From JBDHWG01 sp046328525 (GTDB lineage Bacteria > Chloroflexota > Anaerolineae > Epilineales > JAHCIE01): 64,000 nucleotides of DNA. The translations under genes and the position numbers were made by a program. Location: NCBI GenBank assembly GCA_046328525.1, contig JAXLWK010000009.1:206499-270498 (forward strand), in the 5' to 3' direction. The notes below the pieces were generated by a model. That model did no database searches and was not told the origin of the DNA. It saw only the letters and a program-made list of their open reading frames with translations. Position 1 is the first letter of the stretch; every line of letters begins with the position of its first letter. Below, piece by piece: positions 24,763 to 33,369 of this stretch.

Positions 24763-24812
24763 AGCATCCCCCCGTGCTCCGGGAGGCCCTTCGCTGCGCT
24801 CAGGGCGACACC
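24763..24812. repeat. Right half of the dispersed repeat split by the IS110 element
   Basis: GCATCCCC followed by GGAGGCCCTTCGCTGCGC and TCAGGGCGACA, the complement-like arm of the TGTCATGCTGAGCG repeat whose left half ends at 23514. Confidence 0.7.
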
Positions 24813-24866
24813 GATTTTCATCCGTCTCCTGATGGACACAAGTCCATGAGGAACTCCCCTGAAACG

Positions 24867-24922
24867 GTAGTGGCGACTTGAGTCGCTTCCGAGACCGCAG
24901 AACGACTGAAGTCGTCACTACA
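24867..24922. repeat. Dispersed GTAGTGACGACTTCAGTCG-type inverted repeat
   Basis: Arms GTAGTGGCGACTTGAGTCG (24867-) and GACTGAAGTCGTCACTAC (to 24922) face each other. Relatives occur at 29051-29102 and 59663-59722, and half-copies near 2394 and 52068. No gene is seen in 24813-24950. Confidence 0.8.
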
Positions 24923-24950
24923 AAATATCTATCCCACCCATAACGTACCA

Positions 24951-25772
24951 CTAGCCAAACAGAAACTCACGGAGGACGGCGATGAGCGCGTCGGGGTTGT
25001 CCAGCGCGATGTTGTGTCCGCTGAACGGTATCTCCACCAGCCGACCGTCCGGCAGCTCCCGCGCCATGCGCTCCGCCGTGTCCTTCGCCAGCACATCGCT
25101 CTCCGCAGCGCGGATGACGAGGGTCGGCGCGGTGATGGCGCGCAGCATCGCCCACCCCTGCACCGGGTCAGGTCGCGGCAGCGGGCGGTCGGGCGAGCGA
25201 AACGCCTTGTCGTAGCGCCACGTCCACAGGCCGTCCTCACGCTGGACGAGGTTGTGGTAGACGCGGGCGCGCAGCACATCGTCCGGCGGGCGGGCGTTCC
25301 CCAGGCGCGTCAGCCAGAAGGCGTGCTCCGGGTCCTCGAACACGTCCGGCGCTTGCACGGCGGCGCGCACGCGGTCGGCGCCCGCCGGCATCAGCTCCGG
25401 CCCGATGTCCATGATGACCAGCTTCTCGATGCGCGCCAGGTCGCGCGCGGCATACATGTAGGCGTTGCGCCCGCCCATCGAGAAGCCGACCAGGCCGATC
25501 TTGTCGAGATGGAGCGCGTCCACAAACGCGGCCACGTCCTCGACCATCGCCTCCGCCGCGTAGTCATCGGCCCAGTCCGTCTCGCCGTGGCCGCGCTGAT
25601 CCAGCGCCAGCGTCCGGTAGCGGCTCAGCAGGGCCTCGGCCACCGTATCCCACGAGCGGCCCTGGGACGCCAGGCCGTGCAGGAACACGAGCGGCGGCGC
25701 AGCCGGGTCGCCCGCCTCGCGGTAGTGGAAGCGCAGCCCGCGCAGATGGATGTACTCGTCGCGCATGGTCAT
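24951..25772 (-). CDS. Alpha/beta-fold hydrolase
   Basis: 273 residues from ATG 25772, which overlaps the upstream SDR stop as ATGA; a longer frame is a shadow of that SDR. The oxyanion segment is VFLHGLASQGRSW, the nucleophile elbow GFSMGGRNA puts Ser near residue 102, the acid is probably the Asp in APTLVIRAAESDVL, and the catalytic His is in PFSGHNIALDNPD near the C-terminus. DQRGHGETDW is typical of esterases and C-C bond hydrolases. The substrate is unknown, but its place in the acyl-CoA cluster suggests a thioester or ring-cleavage product. Confidence 0.88.
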   Translation of the reverse strand: MTMRDEYIHLRGLRFHYREAGDPAAPPLVFLHGLASQGRSWDTVAEALLSRYRTLALDQRGHGETDWADDYAAEAMVEDVAAFVDALHLDKIGLVGFSMGGRNAYMYAARDLARIEKLVIMDIGPELMPAGADRVRAAVQAPDVFEDPEHAFWLTRLGNARPPDDVLRARVYHNLVQREDGLWTWRYDKAFRSPDRPLPRPDPVQGWAMLRAITAPTLVIRAAESDVLAKDTAERMARELPDGRLVEIPFSGHNIALDNPDALIAVLREFLFG

Positions 25773-26551
25773 GCCTCGCCGCTGAAGATTTCGGCGTTCA
25801 GCCGCCGCATTCCGCGCAGCCAGCGCTCGTAGTCGTCGGCCTTGTGGCGGAAGTACGTTGCGACCTCCGGGTGCGGCAGGATGAGGAAGCGCTCCTGGGC
25901 CAGCCCGTCTACCACCGCGTCGGCAACCTGCTCCGCCGTCAGCGCCGTGGGCAGCAGGAAGCTCTCCTGCGCGCCGTCCTCGCCCAGCAGCATCCGCGTC
26001 CGCACACCCTGGGGGCAGAGGCACGACACCTTGATGCCCCGCTCGGCATACGTGATAGACAGCCACTCGGCGAAGCCCACGGCGGCGTGCTTGGTGACGG
26101 CGTAGGGCGCTGCGCCCAGCATGGTCAGCAAGCCCGCCGCCGATGCCGTGTGGAGCAGGTAGCCGTGGCCGCGCGCCAGCATCTGGGGCAGGACGGCGCG
26201 GGCCGCGTAGACGTGGGCCATGACGTTGATGTCCCAGATACGCTGCCACACGGCGTTGCTCACCTCCGGCCCGCCCTCGTCGCCGAAGATACCGGCATTG
26301 GAGCAGAACAGGTCAATCGGGCCATAGGCGTCGTTGGCGCGCTCGACCAGGCGCGCGACGTCGGCCTCGACGCTCACATCCGTGACGACGGCCAGCCCGC
26401 CCACCTCGGCGGCTACGCCGTCGGCGGCGGCGGCGTCCACGTCGGCCACGACGATGCCGCGCGGCGCTTCGGCGGCGAAGCGGCGGCACAACGCCGCGCC
26501 GATGCCGTTCCCCCCGCCGGTGACAACGATGACCTTATCCCGCAGAAGCAT
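25769..26551 (-). CDS. SDR-family oxidoreductase
   Basis: 260 residues from ATG 26551 (GGAGGAA upstream). Classical SDR motifs are complete: TGGGNGIG near residues 11-18, SNAGIFG, catalytic Ser in HTASAAG near 140, and YAVTK near 153-157. The Asp in VVADVDAA after the second strand suggests NAD preference. It is translationally coupled to the alpha/beta hydrolase (4-bp overlap) and lies downstream of an acyl-CoA dehydrogenase in the same cluster. The substrate is unknown, probably a hydroxyacyl or alicyclic alcohol. Confidence 0.88.
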   Translation of the reverse strand: MLLRDKVIVVTGGGNGIGAALCRRFAAEAPRGIVVADVDAAAADGVAAEVGGLAVVTDVSVEADVARLVERANDAYGPIDLFCSNAGIFGDEGGPEVSNAVWQRIWDINVMAHVYAARAVLPQMLARGHGYLLHTASAAGLLTMLGAAPYAVTKHAAVGFAEWLSITYAERGIKVSCLCPQGVRTRMLLGEDGAQESFLLPTALTAEQVADAVVDGLAQERFLILPHPEVATYFRHKADDYERWLRGMRRLNAEIFSGEA

Positions 26552-26572
26552 CCCGATGTTCCTCCTCGGCAT

Positions 26573-26688
26573 CCCTCATCCCCCCGCCCCTTCTCCCAAA
26601 ATGGGAGAAGGGGGGCAAAGCCGCCCTCGTTCCCCCTCTGCCACAAGGGGAGAGGGGGCTAGGGGGTGAGGGACGCTCCCCACTGTCT
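26573..26688. repeat. Dispersed CCCTCA/TGAGGG-bounded inverted repeat
   Basis: Begins CCCTCATCCCC at about 26573 and ends GGGGGTGAGGGAC at about 26674, with an internal perfect hairpin TTCTCCCAAAATGGGAGAA. Relatives are at 35046-35205 and 42340-42432. Confidence 0.75.
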
Positions 26689-26691
26689 CAA

Positions 26692-27891
<1,200 letters not shown>

Positions 27892-27921
27892 GCCCGCAGT
27901 CCTTTCGACATTGATTGAGAT

Positions 27922-28641
27922 TCAGCGGTACGTCCACAAAGCCGCGCCCGCCAGATGGGGGATGGTGTTGAGCGTGTCCAGCGTCACCTTGTCGCGGGAG
28001 AACACCATCTCGGTGAGCGAGCCGTTGCGGATGCGCCAGTTCAGCTCGATGGCAAGCGACGCCGGGGCGCGCATCGCCAGCTGCGCCGCGATCGAGATCA
28101 CCCCGCCGGACGTAAAAACGGCGACGCGCCGCCCGCTGCCTTCGCTTGCCATGATGTGACGCAGGGTGCGCGCCACGCGCCCATGAAACGTCTGCCACGA
28201 CTCGACCACCGGCGACTCGACCTCGCCCGCGACCCAGTACGCCACCACCGCCTGGAATAGGCGCTGGAAATGGCGGTAGCGCTCCGGCCCGTCGCGGTGC
28301 TGCTCCCAGGCCGCGGCCAGCCGCCGAATCTCGGCGTCGCGCTCGGCCAGGACGGGCAGGAACTCGCGCAGAACGCCGTCGCCGTCGTACTCATCCAGCC
28401 CATCCAGGACGATGGCCGTGGGCCAGGGCTGGCCGGCGTCGGTGTAGACGTGGCGCACCACGGCCTCGGTTCCCTGCTGGCGGCGGCGCGGGCCGACGTA
28501 CACCGCATCGAAGGTCACGCCGTGGCGCAGCCAGTAGTGGCCGAGGCAACGCGACTGTGCCTCCCCCACGGGCGAGAGATGGTCGTAGTCGTCCGCGAAC
28601 ATGCTGGCCTGGCCGTGGCGCACGAGGACCAGGTGGCTCAT
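27922..28641 (-). CDS. Histidine phosphatase (phosphoglycerate mutase-like) family protein
   Basis: 239 residues. LVRHGQAS near residue 5 is the RHG motif with the catalytic His. DAVYVGPRRRQQGTEAVV carries the conserved Arg, a Glu region follows near 90, and the second His should be in the VFTSGGVIS region; the usual GHG is replaced by SGG, so the second catalytic His is not obvious. The family includes phosphatases and mutases. It overlaps the deazaflavin-type gene by 4 bp (ATGA). Substrate unknown. Confidence 0.8.
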   Translation of the reverse strand: MSHLVLVRHGQASMFADDYDHLSPVGEAQSRCLGHYWLRHGVTFDAVYVGPRRRQQGTEAVVRHVYTDAGQPWPTAIVLDGLDEYDGDGVLREFLPVLAERDAEIRRLAAAWEQHRDGPERYRHFQRLFQAVVAYWVAGEVESPVVESWQTFHGRVARTLRHIMASEGSGRRVAVFTSGGVISIAAQLAMRAPASLAIELNWRIRNGSLTEMVFSRDKVTLDTLNTIPHLAGAALWTYR

Positions 28642-29018
28642 GGGCTGGCGGCGTTGCCCTCAAGAATCGTGACTTCGACCAGCGGGCTTTCCTCCACCCA
28701 ACGCTCGATGTCGGCCTGGCGCCCGAGGCGCGTCAGGATGGGCACGAGCGTCGCGCGCTTCTCCTCGGGGTCGGTGATCGGCCGGGCGCGGGCCGGCAGG
28801 TCCGCCTGGGCGCTCTCCTTCAGGTGAAAGGTGAAGTCGGGGTGGGCGACCAGGTTGGCGTACCAGTCGCGATGGCCGGGCGTGCCCGTGATGTACAGGT
28901 GGCCGTCTACGTTGTGGAACCAGATTTCGATGCGGCGGGCCTCGCCGCTCTTCCGGCCGATGGTGGTAATGTCAATCGTGCGGTCCGTCGCCAGAGCCTC
29001 GCGTATCTTGTTGTCCAT
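28638..29018 (-). CDS. Deazaflavin-dependent nitroreductase-like protein (DDN/FDOR-A type)
   Basis: 126 residues from ATG 29018 with GAGG upstream. A split beta-barrel pattern is seen: DITTIGRKSGEARRIEIWF, TGTPGHRDWYANLVAHPDFTFHL and an ITDPEEKRATL helix. This GRKSG...RDWYANL...P pattern marks the F420-binding DDN family, which reduces quinones and nitro compounds in actinobacteria and Chloroflexota. Together with the LLM-class gene it hints at F420 use by this organism. It overlaps the phosphatase gene. Confidence 0.78.
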   Translation of the reverse strand: MDNKIREALATDRTIDITTIGRKSGEARRIEIWFHNVDGHLYITGTPGHRDWYANLVAHPDFTFHLKESAQADLPARARPITDPEEKRATLVPILTRLGRQADIERWVEESPLVEVTILEGNAASP

Positions 29019-29050
29019 GCGCAACCTCACGTCCCGCTAAGTAAACGTAT

Positions 29051-29102
29051 GAGCGACTTCAGTTCCCGGCCAATGCCGACGAGCGACCGAAGTCGTCACT
29101 AC
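29051..29102. repeat. Dispersed GACTTCAGT/ACCGAAGTCGTCACTAC repeat
   Basis: Arms GAGCGACTTCAGT and CGACCGAAGTCGTCACTAC, the same family as at 24867-24922 and 59663-59722. Confidence 0.65.
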
Positions 29103-29127
29103 CAGGCCCCTCGCGGGTCACTCTCGC

Positions 29128-29697
29128 CTAATCCAGGGACCGCCAGAGGCGGGCCAAGTCTAGAGCAAACCCCGGCAGAACGGGATCCCCAGAGACCTGG
29201 CGCGGCTCGGCGAGTACCTCCACGGGCGCGTCGGGCCGATAGACATAGACGCGCTGATATGATGGGTCTATCAGCCACGCCAACTGCGCGCCGCTCTCTA
29301 TGTACTCCTGCATCTTGTCTTGAAGCTCAGCCAGGTCGTCGGACGGGGAGCGAAGCTCTGCCACAAACTCAGGGCACAGCGGCAAGAAGCGCCCGCGCTC
29401 CGCAGGCGAGAGCGTCGCCAATCGTCCTTTGCTCACCCAGGCCGCATCGGGCGAGCGCGTCGCGCCGTTGGGTAGGTCGAAGCCCGTCGAGGAGTCGAAC
29501 GTCTCGCCGCTGCCATCCTGCCAGGCCCAGGCGGTCAGCAGGGTGATGAGCGCAGCGCTCCGATTGCCCGTCGTTCCGCCGGTCGGTGGCATGATGATGA
29601 GGTCTCCCTGGGACGTGCGCTCGACGCGCACATCCTGGTTGCGTTGGCAGAACGCCTCGAACTGTTCGTCTGTCAGGTCCGGCACGACAATCAGCAT
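29128..29697 (-). CDS. Uma2-family putative restriction endonuclease
   Basis: 189 residues. It fits the Uma2 (DUF820) pattern: LTDEQFEAFCQRNQDVRVERT at the N-terminus, LIIMPPTGGTTGNRSAALITLL, the PD-(D/E)XK-like core SPDAAWVSK ... FVAELRSPSDDLAELQDKMQEY with Asp, Glu and Ser in place of the usual ExK Lys-neighbour pattern, then QLAWLIDPSYQRVYVYRPD. Such genes are abundant in Chloroflexota and Cyanobacteria and often stand alone; their biological role is unresolved. No methylase is nearby. Confidence 0.85.
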   Translation of the reverse strand: MLIVVPDLTDEQFEAFCQRNQDVRVERTSQGDLIIMPPTGGTTGNRSAALITLLTAWAWQDGSGETFDSSTGFDLPNGATRSPDAAWVSKGRLATLSPAERGRFLPLCPEFVAELRSPSDDLAELQDKMQEYIESGAQLAWLIDPSYQRVYVYRPDAPVEVLAEPRQVSGDPVLPGFALDLARLWRSLD

Positions 29698-29733
29698 GCG
29701 CCGTGTTCCTCCTGCATCTCCAACAATGGGCCT

Positions 29734-29822
29734 GGGCTGTCATGTTGAGCGCAGCGAAGCATCCCGGCGGATCGGAGGCCCTTCGCGCTGCTCAGAGCTT
29801 GCCCTGAGCCTGGCGAAGGGGC
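29734..29822. repeat. Dispersed TGTCATGTTGAGCG...CCCTTCG repeat, uninterrupted copy
   Basis: Contains GAGCGCAGCGAAGCATCCC and GGAGGCCCTTCG, the same arrangement that the IS110 element interrupts at 23514/24765. It gives the pre-insertion sequence for comparison. Confidence 0.75.
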
Positions 29823-29833
29823 GATAGCTACGC

Positions 29834-30817
29834 TCACGCGGCCTCGTCCACCGCAATCACCACCTTGCCAACGGTCTGCCGCCCGGCCAGGTCGCGCATG
29901 GCCTGGGGGACCTCGTCCAGGCTGTAGACCTTCGAGACGGCGGGCTTGATCTGGCCGCCGCGATACATGGCGAACAGCGCGGCCTGCGCCTCGGCGGCGA
30001 ACGACGGGTGGCGCTCGATGTAGCCGCCCCAGTAGACACCGACGACGGACAGGCTCTTGAGCAAGAGCCGGTTCGCGGCGACCGATGGGATGCGGCCGCC
30101 GGCGAAGCCGATGACCAGCAGCCGACCCTCCGGCGCGATGCACTTCGTGGACAGGTCGAAGATATCGCCGCCGACCGGGTCGTAGATGACGTCCGCTCCG
30201 CCGCCCGTCAGCTCCATCACGCCCTTGACCCAGCCATCGTCGCGATAGCTCAGCGCGTGGTCGGCGCCCTGGGCGCGCACGAAGTCGAGCTTCTCGTCGC
30301 TGCCCGCCGTACCGATGACGCGCGCCCCCAGCGCCTTGCCGATCTGCACCGCCGCGCTGCCGACGCCGCCGGCCGCCGCGTGCACGAGCAGCCACTCGCC
30401 CGGCTGCAACGCGCCGCGCGCCGTGAGCGCCAGGTAGGCGGTCTGGTAGACGATGGGCATGGCGGCGGCCTCGGCGAAACTCATGCTGGCGGGGATGGGG
30501 AAGGTCATGCGGGCGGGCGCGAGGCAGAACTCGCCAAAGCCGCCGAGCCAGGTCATCGCCAGGACGCGGTCACCGACGGCGAGACCGGCCACGCCGGGGC
30601 CGACGGCGTCCACGACACCGCCGACCTCGGCGCCCGGCGTAAAGGGGAAAGGCGGCCGAACCTGGTACTTCCCCTGAATCTCAAGAATGTCGAAGAAGTT
30701 GAGGGCGGCCGCCCTGGTCTGGATACGCACCTGGCCGGCGTCCGGTTCAGGTACGGCCACATCGCCCAGGGTCATCCCCTCCGGCTCGCACCACTCGGTC
30801 ACCTGCCAGGCGCGCAT
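29834..30817 (-). CDS. NADPH:quinone oxidoreductase family protein
   Basis: 327 residues from ATG 30817 (GGAGAG upstream); a longer frame enters the citrate synthase gene. It is a zinc-free medium-chain dehydrogenase: RAAALNFFDILEIQGKYQVRPPFPFTPGAEVGG, the GDRVLAMTWLGGFGEF region, and the NADPH motif LLVHAAAGGVGSAAVQIGKALGA near residues 142-164. The family reduces quinones or enoyl compounds with NADPH in the cytoplasm. It starts 20 bases after the citrate synthase stop and is probably co-transcribed with it. Confidence 0.92.
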   Translation of the reverse strand: MRAWQVTEWCEPEGMTLGDVAVPEPDAGQVRIQTRAAALNFFDILEIQGKYQVRPPFPFTPGAEVGGVVDAVGPGVAGLAVGDRVLAMTWLGGFGEFCLAPARMTFPIPASMSFAEAAAMPIVYQTAYLALTARGALQPGEWLLVHAAAGGVGSAAVQIGKALGARVIGTAGSDEKLDFVRAQGADHALSYRDDGWVKGVMELTGGGADVIYDPVGGDIFDLSTKCIAPEGRLLVIGFAGGRIPSVAANRLLLKSLSVVGVYWGGYIERHPSFAAEAQAALFAMYRGGQIKPAVSKVYSLDEVPQAMRDLAGRQTVGKVVIAVDEAA

Positions 30818-30837
30818 AGTCTCTCTCCGCCGCTCGC

Positions 30838-32166
30838 TTAGCGCGCCGGCACGTGGGTTCCGCCGAACACCGTCACGCCGCCACCGCGCCCCGACATGCC
30901 GACGTAGTCGCGCATGGGTGCGCCGGTATAGAGCTGCTGCGGGCGAGCGATCTTCTGCTCCGGGTCGTTCAGCATCTCGTTCCACTGCGCCAGCCAGCCG
31001 GCGGTGCGGGCGATCGCGAACAGGACGGTGAACATGTCCACGGGGAAGCCCATCGCCTGGTAGATGATGCCGGAGTAGAAGTCCACGTTCGGGTACAGCT
31101 TGCGCTTGACGAAATACTCATCCTCGAGGGCGATGCGCTCCAGCTGCTGAGCAATGTCAATGAGCGGGTTGCGGCCCGTCACCTCGAACACCTCGTCGGC
31201 GTGACGCTTGACGATGGTAGCGCGCGGGTCGTAGTTCTTGTAGACGCGGTGGCCGAAGCCCATCAACCGGAACTCGCCCGCCTTGACGCGCTTGATGTAC
31301 TCCGCTACGCGATCCTTCGAGCCAATCTCGACGAGCATCCGCAGCACCGCCTCGTTCGCGCCGCCGTGCAGCGGGCCGTAGAGGGCGGCGGCGCCGCCGG
31401 CGATGGCCGAGAACGGGTCCACGTGCGAGCTGCCGATGCCGCGCACGGCGTTGGTGCTACAGTTCTGCTCGTGGTCGGCGTGGAGGATGAACAGCACATC
31501 CAGGGCGCGCTCCAGCACCGGATGGGGCTTGTAGCGGTCGGTCATCTTCGCCATCATGTTGAGGAAGTTCGCCGTGTAGCTCATGTCGTTGTCGGGGAGC
31601 ACGTAGGGCTTCCCGGTGCTGTGGCGGTACGCGAACGCGGCGACCGTCGGCACCTTGGCGATGAGGCGGTAGATCTGCTTCTGGCGCACCTCCGGCTCGA
31701 AGATATGCTTGGCGTCCGGGTAGAAGGTGGACATTGCCGCGACGGTCGCCATGAACATGCCCATGGGGTGCGCGTCGTGGTGGAAGCCGTCCATCAGCTT
31801 CTTGATGTTCTCGTGGATGAACGTGTGGTACGTAATCTGGTGCGTCCACTCGTCGAGCTGCGCCGCCGTGGGCAGTTCCCCGTACAGGAGGAGATACGCG
31901 ACTTCCAGGAACGAGCTTTTTTCGGCGAGCTGCTCGATGGGGTAGCCGCGATACCTCAAGATGCCCTTGTCGCCGTCAATATAGGTGATGGCGCTCTTGC
32001 AGGACGCCGTGTTCATGAAAGCCGGATCGTAGCTCTTCAGACCGTAGTCATCGTCGTCCACGCGAATCTGCCGCAAGTCATTGGCGCGAATCGCGCCGTC
32101 CTGGATCGGAAGCTCATACTGCTTGCCAGTCCGGTTGTCAACGACGGTAAGGGAGTCGGCGGCCAT
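30838..32166 (-). CDS. gltA: Citrate synthase
   Basis: 442 residues, the usual length of the large type II enzyme. It condenses acetyl-CoA with oxaloacetate at entry to the TCA cycle. Catalytic elements are seen: HADHEQNCSTNAVRGIGSS (first His), GPLHGGANEAVL (second His), FGHRVYKNYDPRA (oxaloacetate Arg) and NVDFYSGIIYQAMGFP (catalytic Asp). The start has GGAGGTGA upstream. The neighbouring acyl-CoA degradation cluster would supply its acetyl-CoA. The exact family name (gltA or citZ) is by function only. Confidence 0.95.
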   Translation of the reverse strand: MAADSLTVVDNRTGKQYELPIQDGAIRANDLRQIRVDDDDYGLKSYDPAFMNTASCKSAITYIDGDKGILRYRGYPIEQLAEKSSFLEVAYLLLYGELPTAAQLDEWTHQITYHTFIHENIKKLMDGFHHDAHPMGMFMATVAAMSTFYPDAKHIFEPEVRQKQIYRLIAKVPTVAAFAYRHSTGKPYVLPDNDMSYTANFLNMMAKMTDRYKPHPVLERALDVLFILHADHEQNCSTNAVRGIGSSHVDPFSAIAGGAAALYGPLHGGANEAVLRMLVEIGSKDRVAEYIKRVKAGEFRLMGFGHRVYKNYDPRATIVKRHADEVFEVTGRNPLIDIAQQLERIALEDEYFVKRKLYPNVDFYSGIIYQAMGFPVDMFTVLFAIARTAGWLAQWNEMLNDPEQKIARPQQLYTGAPMRDYVGMSGRGGGVTVFGGTHVPAR

Positions 32167-32208
32167 CGTTAGTCACCTCCAGAGAATGATTTGTATCGGA
32201 TAGGTCGT

Positions 32209-33234
32209 TTACGAAACAAGCTCTGCCATCGCGCGCAGAGCGTTGACGTCGAAGGTTCCGCAGATCAGCGTCTGCACGCCCGAATCGCGCCAGGCGGTCA
32301 ATCGTTCGGCGATGCGCTCCTTGGGGCCGACGAGCGCCACCTCGTCCACCAGCTCATCGGGGACGGCGGCGATGGCGTCGTTTTTGCGGCCAGCCAGGTA
32401 GAGGTCCTGGATGCGCTCGGCGGCCTCTTCGTAGCCGTAGCGGCGCGCCAGGTCGTTGTAGAAGTTCTTGCCCTTGGCCCCCATGCCACCCACATACAGG
32501 GCGATGAACGGCTTGACCATGGCGCGACAGGCATCCAGGTCCGGCCCAATCGCCACCTGCACCGTGGGCGCAATGTCCAGATCGGCCAGCGTCTTGCCGC
32601 CGCCGGCCTTCGCCAGCCCCTCGTCGAGGGAGTCGCGAAAGACGGACATGCGGAACGGCGAGAAGAAGACCGGCAGCCAGCCGTCCGCGATCTCGGCGGC
32701 GAGGGCGATGTTCTTTGGCCCGATGGCCGCCAGGTAGATGGGGATGTTGGGGCGGAACGGGTGGAGGATGAGCTTGAGCGGCTTGCCCAGCCCGGTGCCG
32801 TCGGCGACCGGGATGTCGTAGTACTGGCCGTGGAACTCCAGCGATTCCTCGCGCTTGAGGATGGTGCGCACGATGTGGACGTACTCTCGCGTGCGCTTGA
32901 GGGCGTTGCCGTAGACAACGCCGTGCCAGCCCTCGACGACCTGCGGACCGGACGCGCCGAGGCCGAGGAGGACGCGGCCCTTCGTCAGCATGTCCAGGGT
33001 CGCCGCCGTCATCGCCGTCATCGCCGGCGTGCGCGCGGGCATCTGCATGATGGCCGTGCCGACGGCGATGCGCTCCGTCTTGGCGGCCAGCCAGGTGAGC
33101 GGCGTGACCGCGTCGGAGCCGTAGGCTTCGGCCGTCCACAGTGAGTGATAGCCCAGGCGGTCCGCTTCCAGCGCCAGGGCCAACTGATCCACCGGGGCCG
33201 CGCCCCAGTAGCCGAGATTCAGACCGAGCCGCAT
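32209..33234 (-). CDS. LLM-class F420-dependent oxidoreductase
   Basis: 341 residues. It is a bacterial luciferase-like TIM barrel: LGLNLGYWGAAPVDQLALALEADRLGYHSLWTAEAYGSDA, IAVGTAIMQMPARTPAMTAMTAATLDMLTKGRVLLGLGASGPQVVEGWHG, and the C-terminal ALVGPKERIAERLTAWRDSGVQTLI. These segments fit the F420-using subgroup better than FMN monooxygenases. It may reduce or oxidise an unknown carbon substrate in the cytoplasm. The promoter at 33252-33280 gives a very short leader with GGAG just before the start. Confidence 0.88.
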   Translation of the reverse strand: MRLGLNLGYWGAAPVDQLALALEADRLGYHSLWTAEAYGSDAVTPLTWLAAKTERIAVGTAIMQMPARTPAMTAMTAATLDMLTKGRVLLGLGASGPQVVEGWHGVVYGNALKRTREYVHIVRTILKREESLEFHGQYYDIPVADGTGLGKPLKLILHPFRPNIPIYLAAIGPKNIALAAEIADGWLPVFFSPFRMSVFRDSLDEGLAKAGGGKTLADLDIAPTVQVAIGPDLDACRAMVKPFIALYVGGMGAKGKNFYNDLARRYGYEEAAERIQDLYLAGRKNDAIAAVPDELVDEVALVGPKERIAERLTAWRDSGVQTLICGTFDVNALRAMAELVS

Positions 33235-33251
33235 AGTGTCTCCATGACTAT

Positions 33252-33280
33252 ATTATAGGCCACGGTCAACGGAATGTGAC
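33252..33280 (-). promoter_or_regulatory. Sigma-70-type promoter for the LLM-class gene
   Basis: Minus strand GTCACA (33280-33275), 17 bases, TATAAT (33257-33252). The predicted transcript start lies about 10 bases before the start codon region at 33234. Confidence 0.55.
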
Positions 33281-33369
33281 CGTCGCGGGGCGGAATCGAG
33301 GAGACTCGGAGCTTCGACATTGAAAGGCGCCTCGTTCGTCGAGACATCGGGTGGCGGACTCGGCTGCGT

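Larger units (their letters stand above)
23515..24764 (-). mobile_element. IS110-family insertion sequence with CT core
   Basis: 1250 bp. It contains one DEDD recombinase gene and about 200 bp of upstream non-coding DNA, with no terminal inverted repeats, as usual for IS110. In element orientation (minus strand) the core dinucleotide CT occurs at both edges: ...GGATG-CT-CGTATAATAG at the left end (24764-24763) and ...ACCGTAT-CT-TCGC at the right end (23514-23513). Removing the element leaves GGATG-CT-TCGC, matching the dispersed repeat at 29734-29822. The open left half of that repeat ends at 23514 and the right half resumes at 24765. Confidence 0.88.

Noticed and set aside
24951..26249. 432-residue minus-strand frame
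   Set aside because: The first part is antiphase over the SDR gene; the hydrolase starts at the ATGA overlap at 25772.
30853..32172. 439-residue plus-strand frame opposite citrate synthase
   Set aside because: No recognisable motif; the citrate synthase active-site motifs are on the minus strand.
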